Source: Vibrio sp. 10N.286.49.B3 (GTDB taxonomy: Bacteria; Pseudomonadota; Gammaproteobacteria; Enterobacterales; Vibrionaceae). From it: a stretch of 64,000 nucleotides of DNA. Shown piece after piece: positions 55,479 to 64,000 of the stretch. The stretch spans positions 41,121-105,120 of the forward strand of contig NZ_MCUV01000035.1 of the NCBI RefSeq assembly GCF_002873395.1, in the 5' to 3' direction. The notes under the pieces were generated by a model, which was given only the letters and a program-made list of their open reading frames with translations, made no database searches and was not told where the DNA came from. How positions within the stretch are numbered: position 1 is the first letter of the stretch; every line of letters begins with the position of its first letter. The position numbers were made by a program, and so were the translations under genes.

Positions 55479-55507
55479 TTACATTTACTTAATAACTCCA
55501 TTACAAT
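55479..55507 (+). promoter_or_regulatory. Sigma-70 promoter of fadE
   Basis: TTACAT (55479-55484) and TACAAT (55502-55507) are 17 bases apart, 76 bases before the fadE ATG, with the FadR site starting directly after the -10. The rest of the 323-base gap (55260-55582) between gmhA and fadE shows no gene that I can support. Confidence 0.7.
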
Positions 55508-55509
55508 TA

Positions 55510-55526
55510 AACTGGTTTGACCTGTT
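55510..55526 (+). promoter_or_regulatory. FadR operator of fadE
   Basis: AACTGGTTTGACCTGTT matches the FadR consensus AACTGGTCNGACCNGTT at all but one fixed position. Lying over the likely transcription start, it would let FadR repress fadE when long-chain acyl-CoA is scarce. Confidence 0.85.
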
Positions 55527-55582
55527 CAGCTATAAGCAACCTATAACAATCATAAAAAACAGCCCAACAAAAGGAACAATAT

Positions 55583-58033
55583 ATGGACATCTTGCTCTCT
55601 CTTCTCTGTATGCTTATTACTATTGGCATCTGCTCTTATCATAGGGTTAATTTAACTCTCTCTTTGACAGCCCTATCTAGCGTAATGGTTTTACTGACCG
55701 TGATGGGCAACATTGGCTCTTTCGCTTGGGTTATATACCTTCTCGCTATCGCACTTTTCTGTACCACAACCATCCGAAAGCAAATGATCAGTCAAAAAGT
55801 ACTGACAATCTTTAAAAAAGTACTGCCTGAAATGTCTCAGACTGAAAAAGAAGCACTGGATGCTGGTACCGTATGGTGGGAATCGGATCTTTTTCAAGGG
55901 AAGCCAGATTGGAAAAAGCTACATACGATTGAACCCCCAAAGCTGTCACAGGAAGAGGTGGAGTTTCTAAATGGTCCTGTTAATGAAGTTTGTGCCATGG
56001 TCAGTGATTATCAAATCACTCATGAGTTGGCTGACTTGCCTCAAGAAGTGTGGCAGTACTTAAAAGATAATAAATTTTTCGCCATGATTATAAAAAAAGA
56101 GTATGGCGGCCTTGAGTTCTCTGCCTATGCACAATCTCTGGTTCTGCAAAAGCTAACCGGAGTATCATCAGTGCTCTCTTCTACCGTTGGCGTACCTAAC
56201 TCACTTGGACCTGGAGAGTTGCTACAGCATTACGGGACTGAAAAGCAAAAGCAACATTACCTGCCAAGGCTAGCGCAAGGCACTGAGATCCCATGTTTCG
56301 CACTGACTAGCCCTGAAGCGGGATCAGATGCAGGTTCTATTCCTGATTTTGGCGTGGTGTGTCAAGGTCAGTGGCAAGGTGAGCAAGTTCTTGGCATGCG
56401 TTTAACTTGGAATAAACGCTATATAACGCTAGCGCCTGTCGCTACCGTGCTCGGTCTTGCCTTTAAGTTACGCGATCCTGATAGTCTGCTCGGTGAGAAA
56501 GTGGAATTAGGTATCACCTGCGCTTTGATCCCAACGAACCTACCGGGTGTTGAGATAGGTAATCGCCACTTCCCTCTTAATGTACCGTTTCAAAATGGAC
56601 CGACTAGAGCAAACGACCTTTTTGTACCCCTTGATTTTATTATTGGTGGGCCAACAATGGCGGGTCAAGGCTGGCGGATGTTGGTCGAGTGTTTATCGGT
56701 TGGACGAGGAATAACCTTGCCATCAAGTTCGACAGGAGGAATAAAAACAGCAGCTTTAGCGACTGGAGCTTATGCGCGTATTCGCCGTCAATTTAAGCAG
56801 CCAATAGGACGAATGGAAGGTATTGAAGAGCCTCTTGCGCGCATTGCTGGTAATGCTTATGTCATGGGTGCAGCCAGTGATCTGACGGTGACGGGGATTG
56901 ATTTAGGCCAAAAGCCTGCCGTTATTTCCGCTATTGTTAAATATCACTGTACCCACCGAGGTCAGCGTTCAATGATCGATGCGATGGATATTGTGGGAGG
57001 TAAAGGGGTATGTTTAGGCCCATCAAACTTTTTAGCTCGCAGTTACCAAGGTGCTCCAATTGCAATCACGGTTGAAGGTGCCAATATTCTTACTCGTTCA
57101 ATGATTATCTATGGTCAAGGTGCTATTCGCTGCCACCCTTATGTGCTTGCAGAAATGAATGCTGCCCACTCTAAAGAAGAGAATGCGCTTGATTTATTTG
57201 ACCATGCTTTAATTGGTCATATTAGCTTTGGGATGAGTAACTTCTTTCGTAGCGTCTGGCTTAGCTATACCGATGGTTATGGCTCAAGTACACCTTATAA
57301 AGATGAAACGGCTCGCTACTACCAACAACTGAATCGTTACAGTACTAGCCTTGCTCTGCTTTCTGACATTTCAATGGCAACGCTTGGTGGATCGCTGAAA
57401 CGAAAAGAGCGCTTATCGGCACGTTTAGGCGATATTTTAAGTCAACTTTACTTAAGCTCCGCCACATTAAAACGTTTTGATGATGAAGGGCGCCAAAGTG
57501 AAGATTTACCTTTAGTACACTGGGGGCTAAAAGACAGCTTAAAGCAAACAGAACTAGCCATTGATGAGTTTCTTGCTAACTTTTCCAACCCCGTTATTGC
57601 TCGCCTACTGCGCCTGGTCTTGATGCCTTATGGAAAAGTAAGAAAAGGACCAAGCGATAAACTAGATAGCCAACTAGCCAAGATATTGCAAACGCCATCT
57701 GCTACGCGATCTCGTATTGGTCAAGGTCAGTACTTAGAGCCAACAGAGAACAACCCTGCAGGTAGAATAGAGCAAGCTCTGACGATTATTTTAGATGCAG
57801 AGCCAATTTTTAATAAAGTCTGCCAAGAGTTGCAACAACGCCGCCCATTTTTACGCTTAGATCTTATCGCTGATATAGGCTTAGAAAAAGAGATCATTAC
57901 ACTTGAGCAGGCACAATTACTGCGTGATGCTGAAGAGCACCGTCTTTATGTCATCAATGTTGATGATTTTGAGCCAGAACAGTTAAGTGCAAGTCAGCAA
58001 CCTCAAAAAATTAATGTTGATGAAGTCGCTTAG
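55583..58033 (+). CDS. fadE: FadE, acyl-CoA dehydrogenase
   Basis: An 816-residue FadE-type acyl-CoA dehydrogenase for the first oxidation step of fatty-acid beta-oxidation. Two hydrophobic segments (about 3-18 and 24-62) suggest membrane association, as in E. coli. The FAD/acyl-CoA domains include [35 protein letters not shown] and [18 protein letters not shown]. The length is normal for FadE and about twice that of short acyl-CoA dehydrogenases. A strong bidirectional terminator follows. Confidence 0.96.
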   Translation: MDILLSLLCMLITIGICSYHRVNLTLSLTALSSVMVLLTVMGNIGSFAWVIYLLAIALFCTTTIRKQMISQKVLTIFKKVLPEMSQTEKEALDAGTVWWESDLFQGKPDWKKLHTIEPPKLSQEEVEFLNGPVNEVCAMVSDYQITHELADLPQEVWQYLKDNKFFAMIIKKEYGGLEFSAYAQSLVLQKLTGVSSVLSSTVGVPNSLGPGELLQHYGTEKQKQHYLPRLAQGTEIPCFALTSPEAGSDAGSIPDFGVVCQGQWQGEQVLGMRLTWNKRYITLAPVATVLGLAFKLRDPDSLLGEKVELGITCALIPTNLPGVEIGNRHFPLNVPFQNGPTRANDLFVPLDFIIGGPTMAGQGWRMLVECLSVGRGITLPSSSTGGIKTAALATGAYARIRRQFKQPIGRMEGIEEPLARIAGNAYVMGAASDLTVTGIDLGQKPAVISAIVKYHCTHRGQRSMIDAMDIVGGKGVCLGPSNFLARSYQGAPIAITVEGANILTRSMIIYGQGAIRCHPYVLAEMNAAHSKEENALDLFDHALIGHISFGMSNFFRSVWLSYTDGYGSSTPYKDETARYYQQLNRYSTSLALLSDISMATLGGSLKRKERLSARLGDILSQLYLSSATLKRFDDEGRQSEDLPLVHWGLKDSLKQTELAIDEFLANFSNPVIARLLRLVLMPYGKVRKGPSDKLDSQLAKILQTPSATRSRIGQGQYLEPTENNPAGRIEQALTIILDAEPIFNKVCQELQQRRPFLRLDLIADIGLEKEIITLEQAQLLRDAEEHRLYVINVDDFEPEQLSASQQPQKINVDEVA

Positions 58034-58044
58034 ATTAGACTCAT

Positions 58045-58094
58045 AAAAAAGCCCTTATATTGAATTCGTAAGTATTCTCTATAAGGGCTTTTCT
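58045..58094. terminator. Bidirectional terminator between fadE and the TIGR03503 gene
   Basis: AAAAGCCCTTATA (58047-58059) and TATAAGGGCTTTT (58080-58092) form a perfect 13-base stem around a 20-base loop, with A- and T-runs serving both convergent genes. Confidence 0.92.
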
Positions 58095-58107
58095 TTGTGC
58101 ATTTTTG

Positions 58108-59358
58108 TTAGCCTAATGGCACTTCCAATTTACCATTTGGCTTAGTTACCGCTTTAGCTCTATATTTACGCCATGCAAACCAAGCAACGAAGGCAAGTAA
58201 AACAATCACAACATTACCAACCGCTATAATTATAATATTTCTTAAACGCAGATGCTCTCTTTGTTCAATAAGGCGTTGGCGCTCTAATAGTTGGCGTTGT
58301 TTCGCTTCTGTGAGTGCTAATGCTTTCTTACTTTCCATCAGTTTTATATTATTAACGACACTGTAGCTTCGCTCTGTCACTGGAAATATAAGCTCACGCT
58401 GAGTTGAAGAATCACTGGCATATGCCTTTCCAAACAAGAAATAGCGCCCAGTATCCTGATTATATTTTAATGGTAATGAAACTTGCAGATCATCGGTTAG
58501 CGCCTGCCCTTGAACATATCGAATATACTCACCTGGCCCTTTATGCTCTATATGAGCCGCAAGAGAACCTGGCGCTATCATCCCTAACTCACCGGCAATC
58601 ACCACTTGATGATCGACACTACTATCACGAGATTGAATAAACGTGGTAGTGATGGGGGGTGGGTAAACCAGTACCTCTTGCTCTTTTGCTCGCATAAAGA
58701 CGCCATTGCCAGACACGACTTTCATGCGGTATTTACCCGGTTCAACATCTATTGGTAAACCAACGGTAAAAACGCCATCGCCAGAGTATTCATCTAATAG
58801 CTTTCCATTATCCAAAAACTCGCCAAGTACCTGTGGGATGGGCTTTTCACTATCATCCAACTCATCTTCATTTTCAATAAATTCTGTCAATGTAACCTGA
58901 AGTTTGACGCGGTCAAGAAACTCTTTTAACTGTAAGGGCTTTCCATCCGAGGTTAATTTAGCTGTGAATTTGAGAACTTCGTGTTGATATAAGCGATTAG
59001 GTAAGGAATCTATTGATAAATTTAAATGTGAAATTAACGTGACTTTATTCCTTGGCGTCACTTTACCAATGGCTTGCCAAGGTCCAGGCATAGGCTGATC
59101 GATTGAGATAATGTCGATGCTCGATTCTCGATACCAACGAACATTATCTTCTTTTTTATAGGCGTAGTATTTTTTTCCATCAGGACGAACTAACACCACC
59201 GAAGGCGAACCTTCCTCTCGATGTATTAAGAAACTAATGCTCTTAATTGTCGGATCAACTCGAAAACGGTTATCCAACAAAGAGACTGAGGACTCTGTTG
59301 TCGCATATAAACTAAAACTTGAAAGAAACAATAAACAGACAACAATGATCCTCAACAT
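58108..59358 (-). CDS. TIGR03503 family membrane protein
   Basis: A 416-residue protein of unknown function. It has a signal peptide (about 1-19, ending LYA), a large periplasmic part with beta-rich segments (LLDEYSGDGVFTVGLPIDVE resembles von Willebrand/Ig-like chains), a coiled coil (about 340-370, Gln/Arg/Glu-rich) and a C-terminal membrane helix (about 375-395) followed by basic WRKYRAK. This is the TIGR03503 layout seen beside dnaQ in Vibrionaceae. It starts eight bases after dnaQ ends. Confidence 0.82.
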   Translation of the reverse strand: MLRIIVVCLLFLSSFSLYATTESSVSLLDNRFRVDPTIKSISFLIHREEGSPSVVLVRPDGKKYYAYKKEDNVRWYRESSIDIISIDQPMPGPWQAIGKVTPRNKVTLISHLNLSIDSLPNRLYQHEVLKFTAKLTSDGKPLQLKEFLDRVKLQVTLTEFIENEDELDDSEKPIPQVLGEFLDNGKLLDEYSGDGVFTVGLPIDVEPGKYRMKVVSGNGVFMRAKEQEVLVYPPPITTTFIQSRDSSVDHQVVIAGELGMIAPGSLAAHIEHKGPGEYIRYVQGQALTDDLQVSLPLKYNQDTGRYFLFGKAYASDSSTQRELIFPVTERSYSVVNNIKLMESKKALALTEAKQRQLLERQRLIEQREHLRLRNIIIIAVGNVVIVLLAFVAWFAWRKYRAKAVTKPNGKLEVPLG

Positions 59359-59366
59359 AACATCTC

Positions 59367-60101
59367 CTAACTACGCCAAAGGCAAGCGCCACTTTTTTCA
59401 ACGATATCCAAACGAGATTCGTGCTCTTGTAATTCATCGGCAGTAGCACTTAAAACCTTTAATGCTTTTCTTCCTAAAACCCGTTTTATTTCTTCCGCTT
59501 CCCCTTCTTTATGACCGGCACTGAACTGTAAGTCCGTTTGTCCACCCGTCATTAAGAGGTATACATCTGCTAATATTTCAGCATCGAGCAAAGCGCCGTG
59601 AAGAACACGCGCGGAAATATCAATCAGGTAGTGTCGAGCTAGTGAATCTAGATTTTTACGGCTAGGTAACCCTGCCATCCCTTTTGCCATTGCTAGCGTA
59701 TCGGTGACCTTACAGTACTGTTCGGTTTTACCAATTTTAGGATCAAGCAAAGCAAATTCATGATCCATAAAGCCGGTATCGAAGGGCGCGTTATGAGCGA
59801 CTAATTCTGCACCATCAATAAAATCGAGAAACTCTTGGTGTACCTGCTTATATTCCGGCTTATCGACCAAGAACTCATCGGTAATACCATGGACACCTAT
59901 CGCTTCTTCTTGAATATCACGATCGGGCTTAATATAAGCATGAAAGTGTCGCCCAGTTAATTTGCGGTTAATGATCTCTACCGCACCGATCTCAACGATA
60001 CGATGCCCTAAATAATGCGGACCACCTTCGGTATTCATACCTGTGGTTTCTGTATCGAGAACAACGATACGTCTGTTTTCTGTATTGTTACTGGTATTCA
60101 T
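59367..60101 (-). CDS. dnaQ: DnaQ, DNA polymerase III epsilon (proofreading) subunit
   Basis: DnaQ (244 residues) is the 3-prime to 5-prime proofreading exonuclease of the replicase. The DEDDh motifs are visible: Asp16 and Glu18 (VLDTETTG), HNAPFD, and HGALLDAEILADVYL with the catalytic His and Asp. The C-terminal linker ends in the segment that binds the alpha subunit. It is divergent from rnhA across 56 bases, the classic arrangement. Confidence 0.98.
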   Translation of the reverse strand: MNTSNNTENRRIVVLDTETTGMNTEGGPHYLGHRIVEIGAVEIINRKLTGRHFHAYIKPDRDIQEEAIGVHGITDEFLVDKPEYKQVHQEFLDFIDGAELVAHNAPFDTGFMDHEFALLDPKIGKTEQYCKVTDTLAMAKGMAGLPSRKNLDSLARHYLIDISARVLHGALLDAEILADVYLLMTGGQTDLQFSAGHKEGEAEEIKRVLGRKALKVLSATADELQEHESRLDIVEKSGACLWRS

Positions 60102-60157
60102 AATGATATCTATGTCAGACTATGCCAATTATATGCTTAAGGTAATAGTATCAAATC

Positions 60158-60622
60158 ATGGCAAAACAAGTTGAGATTTTCACTGATGGATCTTGTTTAG
60201 GTAATCCTGGCCCAGGTGGCTATGGTATCGTTTTACGTTATAAGCAAACTGAAAAGACATTATCTCAAGGATATGATCTCACCACCAACAACCGAATGGA
60301 AATGCTCGCGGCGGTTGTTGCACTTCAAGCGCTAAAAGAGCCGTGCTCAGTTATTTTAACCACTGATAGCCAATATGTTCGCCAAGGGATAACTCAATGG
60401 ATCCATGGTTGGAAAAAGCGTCAGTGGCAAACCAGCAATAAGCAACCAGTAAAAAATGCCGATTTATGGCAAGCGCTTGATAAAGAGACGCAAAAGCACA
60501 CCGTTGATTGGCGTTGGGTTAAAGGTCACGCTGGCCATCGAGAAAATGAAATGTGTGATGAGTTAGCACGAACTGCAGCAGAAAACCCAACTCATAAAGA
60601 TGAAGGCTATCAAGCTAATTAA
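60158..60622 (+). CDS. rnhA: RnhA, ribonuclease HI
   Basis: A 154-residue type 1 RNase H that cuts RNA in RNA-DNA hybrids. Catalytic Asp10 (FTDGS), Glu48 (NNRMEML), Asp70 (TTDSQYV) and the Asp in MCDELAR near 134 match E. coli numbering. Promoters of rnhA and dnaQ must overlap in the 56-base gap. Confidence 0.98.
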   Translation: MAKQVEIFTDGSCLGNPGPGGYGIVLRYKQTEKTLSQGYDLTTNNRMEMLAAVVALQALKEPCSVILTTDSQYVRQGITQWIHGWKKRQWQTSNKQPVKNADLWQALDKETQKHTVDWRWVKGHAGHRENEMCDELARTAAENPTHKDEGYQAN

Positions 60623-60675
60623 CTTCTCATCACCAATTGACTATTGGTCATTAGTCTTTGGGCTTTAGCTCGATA

Positions 60676-61431
60676 TCACTTCTTCAATGCTTTAAATGGT
60701 GTTGATTTACTAACGCGATAATTAACACTCATTGGTGAAAGAGAACGCTTCAATTTCCAATGTGGTTTAATCGGCTTTAAAGGGTAAGTTCGTTTGCGAG
60801 CGACAATGAAGTAGGTGCTACCAAACGAACTTCCCCAATGACCAAATAAGTTTTCGACCCACATACCTAGTGTTAAATAGCGTGTCATTGGAAATAATCC
60901 ATAACAGTCACAATCGACGATTTCATAGTTCAATACCCCCAGCCAATCTTTTACTCGACTCGGTGTAAACATCCGTCCACTCCAAGGAAGATTTTTTTTT
61001 CGCCATGGAAGGAAGCTTGATAGACCTAATAAGCTTATCGGATTGAACCCACTGATCACTAAGTAGCCATCATCCATCATTACTCTATCAACTTCTCTTA
61101 AAAGACGATGAGGATCATCACAATAATCAAGTTGATGCGCTAAGATAACGGCATCAAAACTTTTCTCAAGGAAAGGGAGTTGGTAGCTATTGGCAATAAC
61201 ATTGTGTAAAGGATTACTGTCATCGACTCTCACTTGATGTTGAATGTTGCACATATGAGTGGCAAGTTCACAGCTTAACCCTCCTAGCTTTAACATGTGA
61301 TAGCCAAATAATTTTGGGCTCCATTCGTCTAAACGCATTTGAATAGATTCACTTATCCGCTCACCATTGCTAAGCTGTACCCAAGTATAAGGGGCTGCTA
61401 TCTTTTTTTGACTATGAGCGGGCTTCATCAA
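60676..61431 (-). CDS. yafS: Class I SAM-dependent methyltransferase YafS
   Basis: A 251-residue protein with a class I methyltransferase fold: GYHMLKLGG near residue 45 is the SAM-binding loop, followed by [20 protein letters not shown] and [15 protein letters not shown]. The glycine-rich motif I is weak, [10 protein letters not shown] in place of DxGxGxG, as in YafS relatives. The substrate is unknown. As in E. coli, it lies between gloB and rnhA, and is divergent from gloB. Confidence 0.85.
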   Translation of the reverse strand: MMKPAHSQKKIAAPYTWVQLSNGERISESIQMRLDEWSPKLFGYHMLKLGGLSCELATHMCNIQHQVRVDDSNPLHNVIANSYQLPFLEKSFDAVILAHQLDYCDDPHRLLREVDRVMMDDGYLVISGFNPISLLGLSSFLPWRKKNLPWSGRMFTPSRVKDWLGVLNYEIVDCDCYGLFPMTRYLTLGMWVENLFGHWGSSFGSTYFIVARKRTYPLKPIKPHWKLKRSLSPMSVNYRVSKSTPFKALKK

Positions 61432-61468
61432 TTATTGGCCTCAATTGAAAATGGCTGGAGAATTAATA

Positions 61469-62227
61469 ATGTTACAGATCAAAAGCATACCTGCATTTAA
61501 CGACAATTACATCTGGTTGATTGAAAATAGCGATCAACGTTGTGCTGTTGTTGACCCAGGTGATGCCACTCCAGTACTTAAATACCTAGAACAGCACGGT
61601 TTAACTTTAGATGCTATTTTAGTTACTCACCACCATAATGATCACATTGGTGGCGTCCCCGACTTAGTGAGACAGTTTCCTAATATCGACGTGGTCGGCC
61701 CTCGCAGCGAGCCTATCCCTACCCTGACTCACCCAATGGATGATGGTGACCAATTACAGTTATTTGGTGAGATTTTTTTAGTGACTGAATTACCAGGCCA
61801 TACAAAAGGTCACATCGGCTACATTGGTGATGGTAAGCTGTTTTGCGGTGATGTACTTTTTTCTGCCGGTTGTGGGCGTATCTTTGAAGGAACGCCAGAG
61901 CAAATGTTCAACTCTTTAAACAAAATATTATCTCTGCCAGAAGAAACTGAAATTTATTGTGCTCATGAATATACGGCAGGAAACCTTGCTTTTGCATTAG
62001 CGGTTGAACCAGAAAATGCGTCACTACATCGCTATAGAGAGCAAGTTAATCGCTTAAGAGTACAAAATAAGCCCACACTTCCAACGACTTTAAGCCACGA
62101 AAAGCAAATTAATCCCTTTTTACGCTATGAGCAACCGAGTGTTATGCGCTCAGTATCAAAGCGTTGTCATGTTTCTGACTCCTTGTCAATTTTCACTGCG
62201 CTACGTGAGTGGAAAAACGAATTTTGA
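61469..62227 (+). CDS. gloB: GloB, glyoxalase II
   Basis: GloB (252 residues) hydrolyses S-lactoylglutathione from the methylglyoxal pathway. I chose the ATG at 61469 ([20 protein letters not shown]), with GGAG nine bases upstream; two ATGs earlier lack homology. The dizinc motif [10 protein letters not shown] is at about 51-60, GHTKGHIGY and [13 protein letters not shown] supply further ligands, and a C-terminal helical domain binds glutathione. Confidence 0.97.
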   Translation: MLQIKSIPAFNDNYIWLIENSDQRCAVVDPGDATPVLKYLEQHGLTLDAILVTHHHNDHIGGVPDLVRQFPNIDVVGPRSEPIPTLTHPMDDGDQLQLFGEIFLVTELPGHTKGHIGYIGDGKLFCGDVLFSAGCGRIFEGTPEQMFNSLNKILSLPEETEIYCAHEYTAGNLAFALAVEPENASLHRYREQVNRLRVQNKPTLPTTLSHEKQINPFLRYEQPSVMRSVSKRCHVSDSLSIFTALREWKNEF

Positions 62228-62298
62228 CAATTTGATACTTGTCAGCTACGCATCATGACAAGTATTATCTGCGGCCGTTCACTAAAAAGGCTGCACCA

Positions 62299-63891
62299 AT
62301 GCACGTTAAATACAGTTGGGTTTTGGCATTATTGCTATCAGGCTGTCAATTAGCCCAACCCACATCATCTGATGATAATGCTACGAGTAATATCGACTCT
62401 GAATCCGTCGCAGTAGAAGAACTTTCAACACCAGAAGAGAGCATTACTGCAACCGTCAGCGAACCGATTGAAGTTGTGGCTGAACCAGCACCAATCATCA
62501 CACCAGAAAGCCAAGAAGATGTGTGGCAACGCATTGCAATGCAGTTAGAACTCGAGATCCCAGATAATAAAACTGTCGACTACTACCGCACATGGTACCT
62601 TAAGCACCCTAGCCACCTAAGAACCGTAGCAAAACGAGCTGAACCTTTTCTATACCTAATTACGACTAAAATAGAAGAGCAAGGTTTACCTCTTGAGCTT
62701 GCATTACTTCCTGTTGTTGAAAGTTCTTTCGATGCGTTTGCCTATTCACATGGCAGCGCTGCTGGTTTGTGGCAATTTGTGCCTGCAACTGGTGAAATGT
62801 ATGGGTTAACTCAGAACTTTTGGTATGACGGACGCCGCGATGTTTCAGCGTCTACAGATGCAGCTTTAGAGTTCTTAACTTCATTAAACAAGCGTTTTGA
62901 TGGTGACTGGCAATTGGCTATAGCAGCTTACAATAGTGGCGGTGGTCGCGTATCAAGTGCTATGCGTAAAAACCGAAATGTGGGTAAACCTGTCGATTTT
63001 TTCTCTCTGTCACTACCAAAAGAAACCGTTGGCTATGTACCTAAACTCTTAGCGCTTGCTGATATTGTGGCAAACCAAGAAAAATATGGCATTACTATTC
63101 CAAGCATTGCCAACAAACCAGCACTAACTCTTATCGATCCAAAAGAGCAATTAGATTTAGCGATTGCGGCAAAATATGCAGGGATCAGTGTAAAAGAATT
63201 ACAAGGCTATAACCCCGCCTATAACCAATGGGCAACCTCACCAGAAGGTCCTCATCAGCTATTAATTCCAGTTGATAAAGCAGAACAATTTAAGCAAGAA
63301 GTCGCTAAGAATCGTGGCAAAGGCATGAAGCTTATTCGCTATAAAGTGGCTTCAGGTGATACAGTAAGTGTACTAGCAGAGAAATATGCGACAACTTCGT
63401 CGGTAATTCGTAATGCGAATAATATGACCAATAATAATTTGCGTGCCGGTCAGTACATTATGATCCCAACATCAACGAAAGATGATCAAACTTACGCTTT
63501 GAGCGCAACCAATCGTCTTGCTAAAACGCAGTCACAAAGCCGTGGTCAGTATAAAGTTGAGCACACGGTTAAATCTGGTGATAGCTTATGGACCATTGCA
63601 CGAGCCAATAAAGTTTCCCACCAAAACCTAGCGAAATGGAATGGTATGGGACCACGTGATACGTTGCGTATTGGGCAAAAGCTTGTGATTTGGAAAAGTG
63701 GTGATGACGGCGCGATCATCCGTACTGTTTTTTATAAAGTACGTTCAGGCGACACGATCAGTGGCATTGCTAGTAAGTTTAAAGTGAAAAGTAATGACGT
63801 AATTAAATGGAATACTTTGCAGCAGCAAAAGTACTTAAAACCAGGCCAGCAATTAAAATTGTATGTCGATGTCACTAAGGTAAGTGTATGA
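62299..63891 (+). CDS. mltD: MltD, membrane-bound lytic murein transglycosylase D
   Basis: A 530-residue outer-membrane lipoprotein from the ATG at 62299 (AAGG nine bases upstream). The lipobox LSGC places the acylated Cys at 16. An acidic linker (about 20-85) leads to the SLT domain with VVESSFDAFAYSHGSAAGLW, whose Glu is catalytic, and then three LysM repeats (about 365-410, 435-475, 485-528) that bind peptidoglycan. It opens glycan chains, giving anhydro-muropeptides. Its stop overlaps the next start by ATGA. Confidence 0.96.
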   Translation: MHVKYSWVLALLLSGCQLAQPTSSDDNATSNIDSESVAVEELSTPEESITATVSEPIEVVAEPAPIITPESQEDVWQRIAMQLELEIPDNKTVDYYRTWYLKHPSHLRTVAKRAEPFLYLITTKIEEQGLPLELALLPVVESSFDAFAYSHGSAAGLWQFVPATGEMYGLTQNFWYDGRRDVSASTDAALEFLTSLNKRFDGDWQLAIAAYNSGGGRVSSAMRKNRNVGKPVDFFSLSLPKETVGYVPKLLALADIVANQEKYGITIPSIANKPALTLIDPKEQLDLAIAAKYAGISVKELQGYNPAYNQWATSPEGPHQLLIPVDKAEQFKQEVAKNRGKGMKLIRYKVASGDTVSVLAEKYATTSSVIRNANNMTNNNLRAGQYIMIPTSTKDDQTYALSATNRLAKTQSQSRGQYKVEHTVKSGDSLWTIARANKVSHQNLAKWNGMGPRDTLRIGQKLVIWKSGDDGAIIRTVFYKVRSGDTISGIASKFKVKSNDVIKWNTLQQQKYLKPGQQLKLYVDVTKVSV

Positions 63892-64000
63892 CCCCTTCTC
63901 GTAACCCGTTAACAATGCTGTTGGATATTTTTCACTCTCCGACTAAGTGCTTTCTTGCCCTTTATCAAAAAGGGGCTTGGGGCTGGCAACCTTATATCAT
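63888..64000 (+). CDS. Yip1/DUF1282-family membrane protein (N-terminal fragment)
   Basis: The gene begins with an ATG overlapping the mltD stop (ATGA) and is cut by the right edge after 37 codons. Its start, MTPSRNPLTMLLDIFHSPTK, followed by GAWGWQPYI, fits Yip1-family membrane proteins encoded after mltD in Vibrionaceae. No membrane segment is yet visible, so the identification relies on this short stretch and context. Confidence 0.6.
   Translation, partial: MTPSRNPLTMLLDIFHSPTKCFLALYQKGAWGWQPYI

Noticed and set aside
60623..60675. ACCAAT / ATTGGT stem between rnhA and yafS as a terminator
   Set aside because: Only six base pairs and no adjacent T-run; too weak to call.
1..64000. tRNA, rRNA, riboswitch, insertion sequence, prophage or attachment site
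   Set aside because: I looked for cloverleaf ends, transposase genes with terminal repeats, integrases and known leader motifs and saw none; gene order is conserved throughout, giving no sign of a mobile island.

Overview
The window is a chromosomal segment of a gamma-proteobacterium of the family Vibrionaceae. The evidence is the complete polar-flagellum and chemotaxis region in Vibrio order (FlrA/FlrB/FlrC regulators, FlhF/FlhG, the ParC/ParP array-positioning pair, FlaG/FlaI and tandem flagellins), AT-leaning base use, and protein sequences very close to those of Vibrio and Photobacterium. The genus cannot be fixed from the sequence alone; Photobacterium or a near relative is a guess. No tRNA, rRNA, insertion sequence, prophage or CRISPR array is visible.

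Region 1 (1-35.8 kb, all genes on the minus strand, read right to left) is flagellar. The order of transcription is: three flagellins, each with its own sigma-28 promoter; flaG-fliD-flaI-fliS; flrA; flrB-flrC; fliEFGHIJ behind a sigma-54 promoter; fliKLMNOPQR-flhB behind a second sigma-54 promoter; then flhA-flhF-flhG-fliA-cheY-cheZ-cheA-cheB-parC-parP, running off the left edge. Together they encode the regulatory cascade (FlrA, then FlrBC, then FliA), the MS-ring, C-ring, export gate and ATPase, hook-length ruler, filament cap and filament, pole selection and number control, and the core chemotaxis pathway with its polar anchor.

Region 2 (35.8-53.7 kb) is housekeeping and keeps the local gene neighbourhoods of E. 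coli: yfeX/yfeZ; yffB-dapE; dapA-bamC with divergent gcvR; bcp; perM; bepA-yfgD; uraA, upp, purM, purN. Several small conserved proteins of unknown function (DUF2919, DUF2956, DUF2897, DUF2069, DUF2066, a winged-helix protein) are interspersed. PurR-type operators are visible before purM and uraA. The hda gene, which sits next to uraA in E. coli, is not present here.

Region 3 (53.7-64 kb) is again an E. coli-like block: yafJ, gmhA, fadE (with a near-consensus FadR operator), a TIGR03503 membrane protein, the divergent dnaQ/rnhA pair, the divergent yafS/gloB pair, mltD, and the start of a Yip1-family membrane protein cut by the right edge.

I found no wholly novel system. The best candidates for unusual biology are four tandem acidic helical repeats that replace the usual P2 region of CheA beside parC/parP, a roughly 240-residue insertion with a duplicated PGWxNTASGTL motif in the filament cap FliD, a long hairpin overlapping the expected flrB promoter, and an antisense sigma-28-like element downstream of a flagellin gene.
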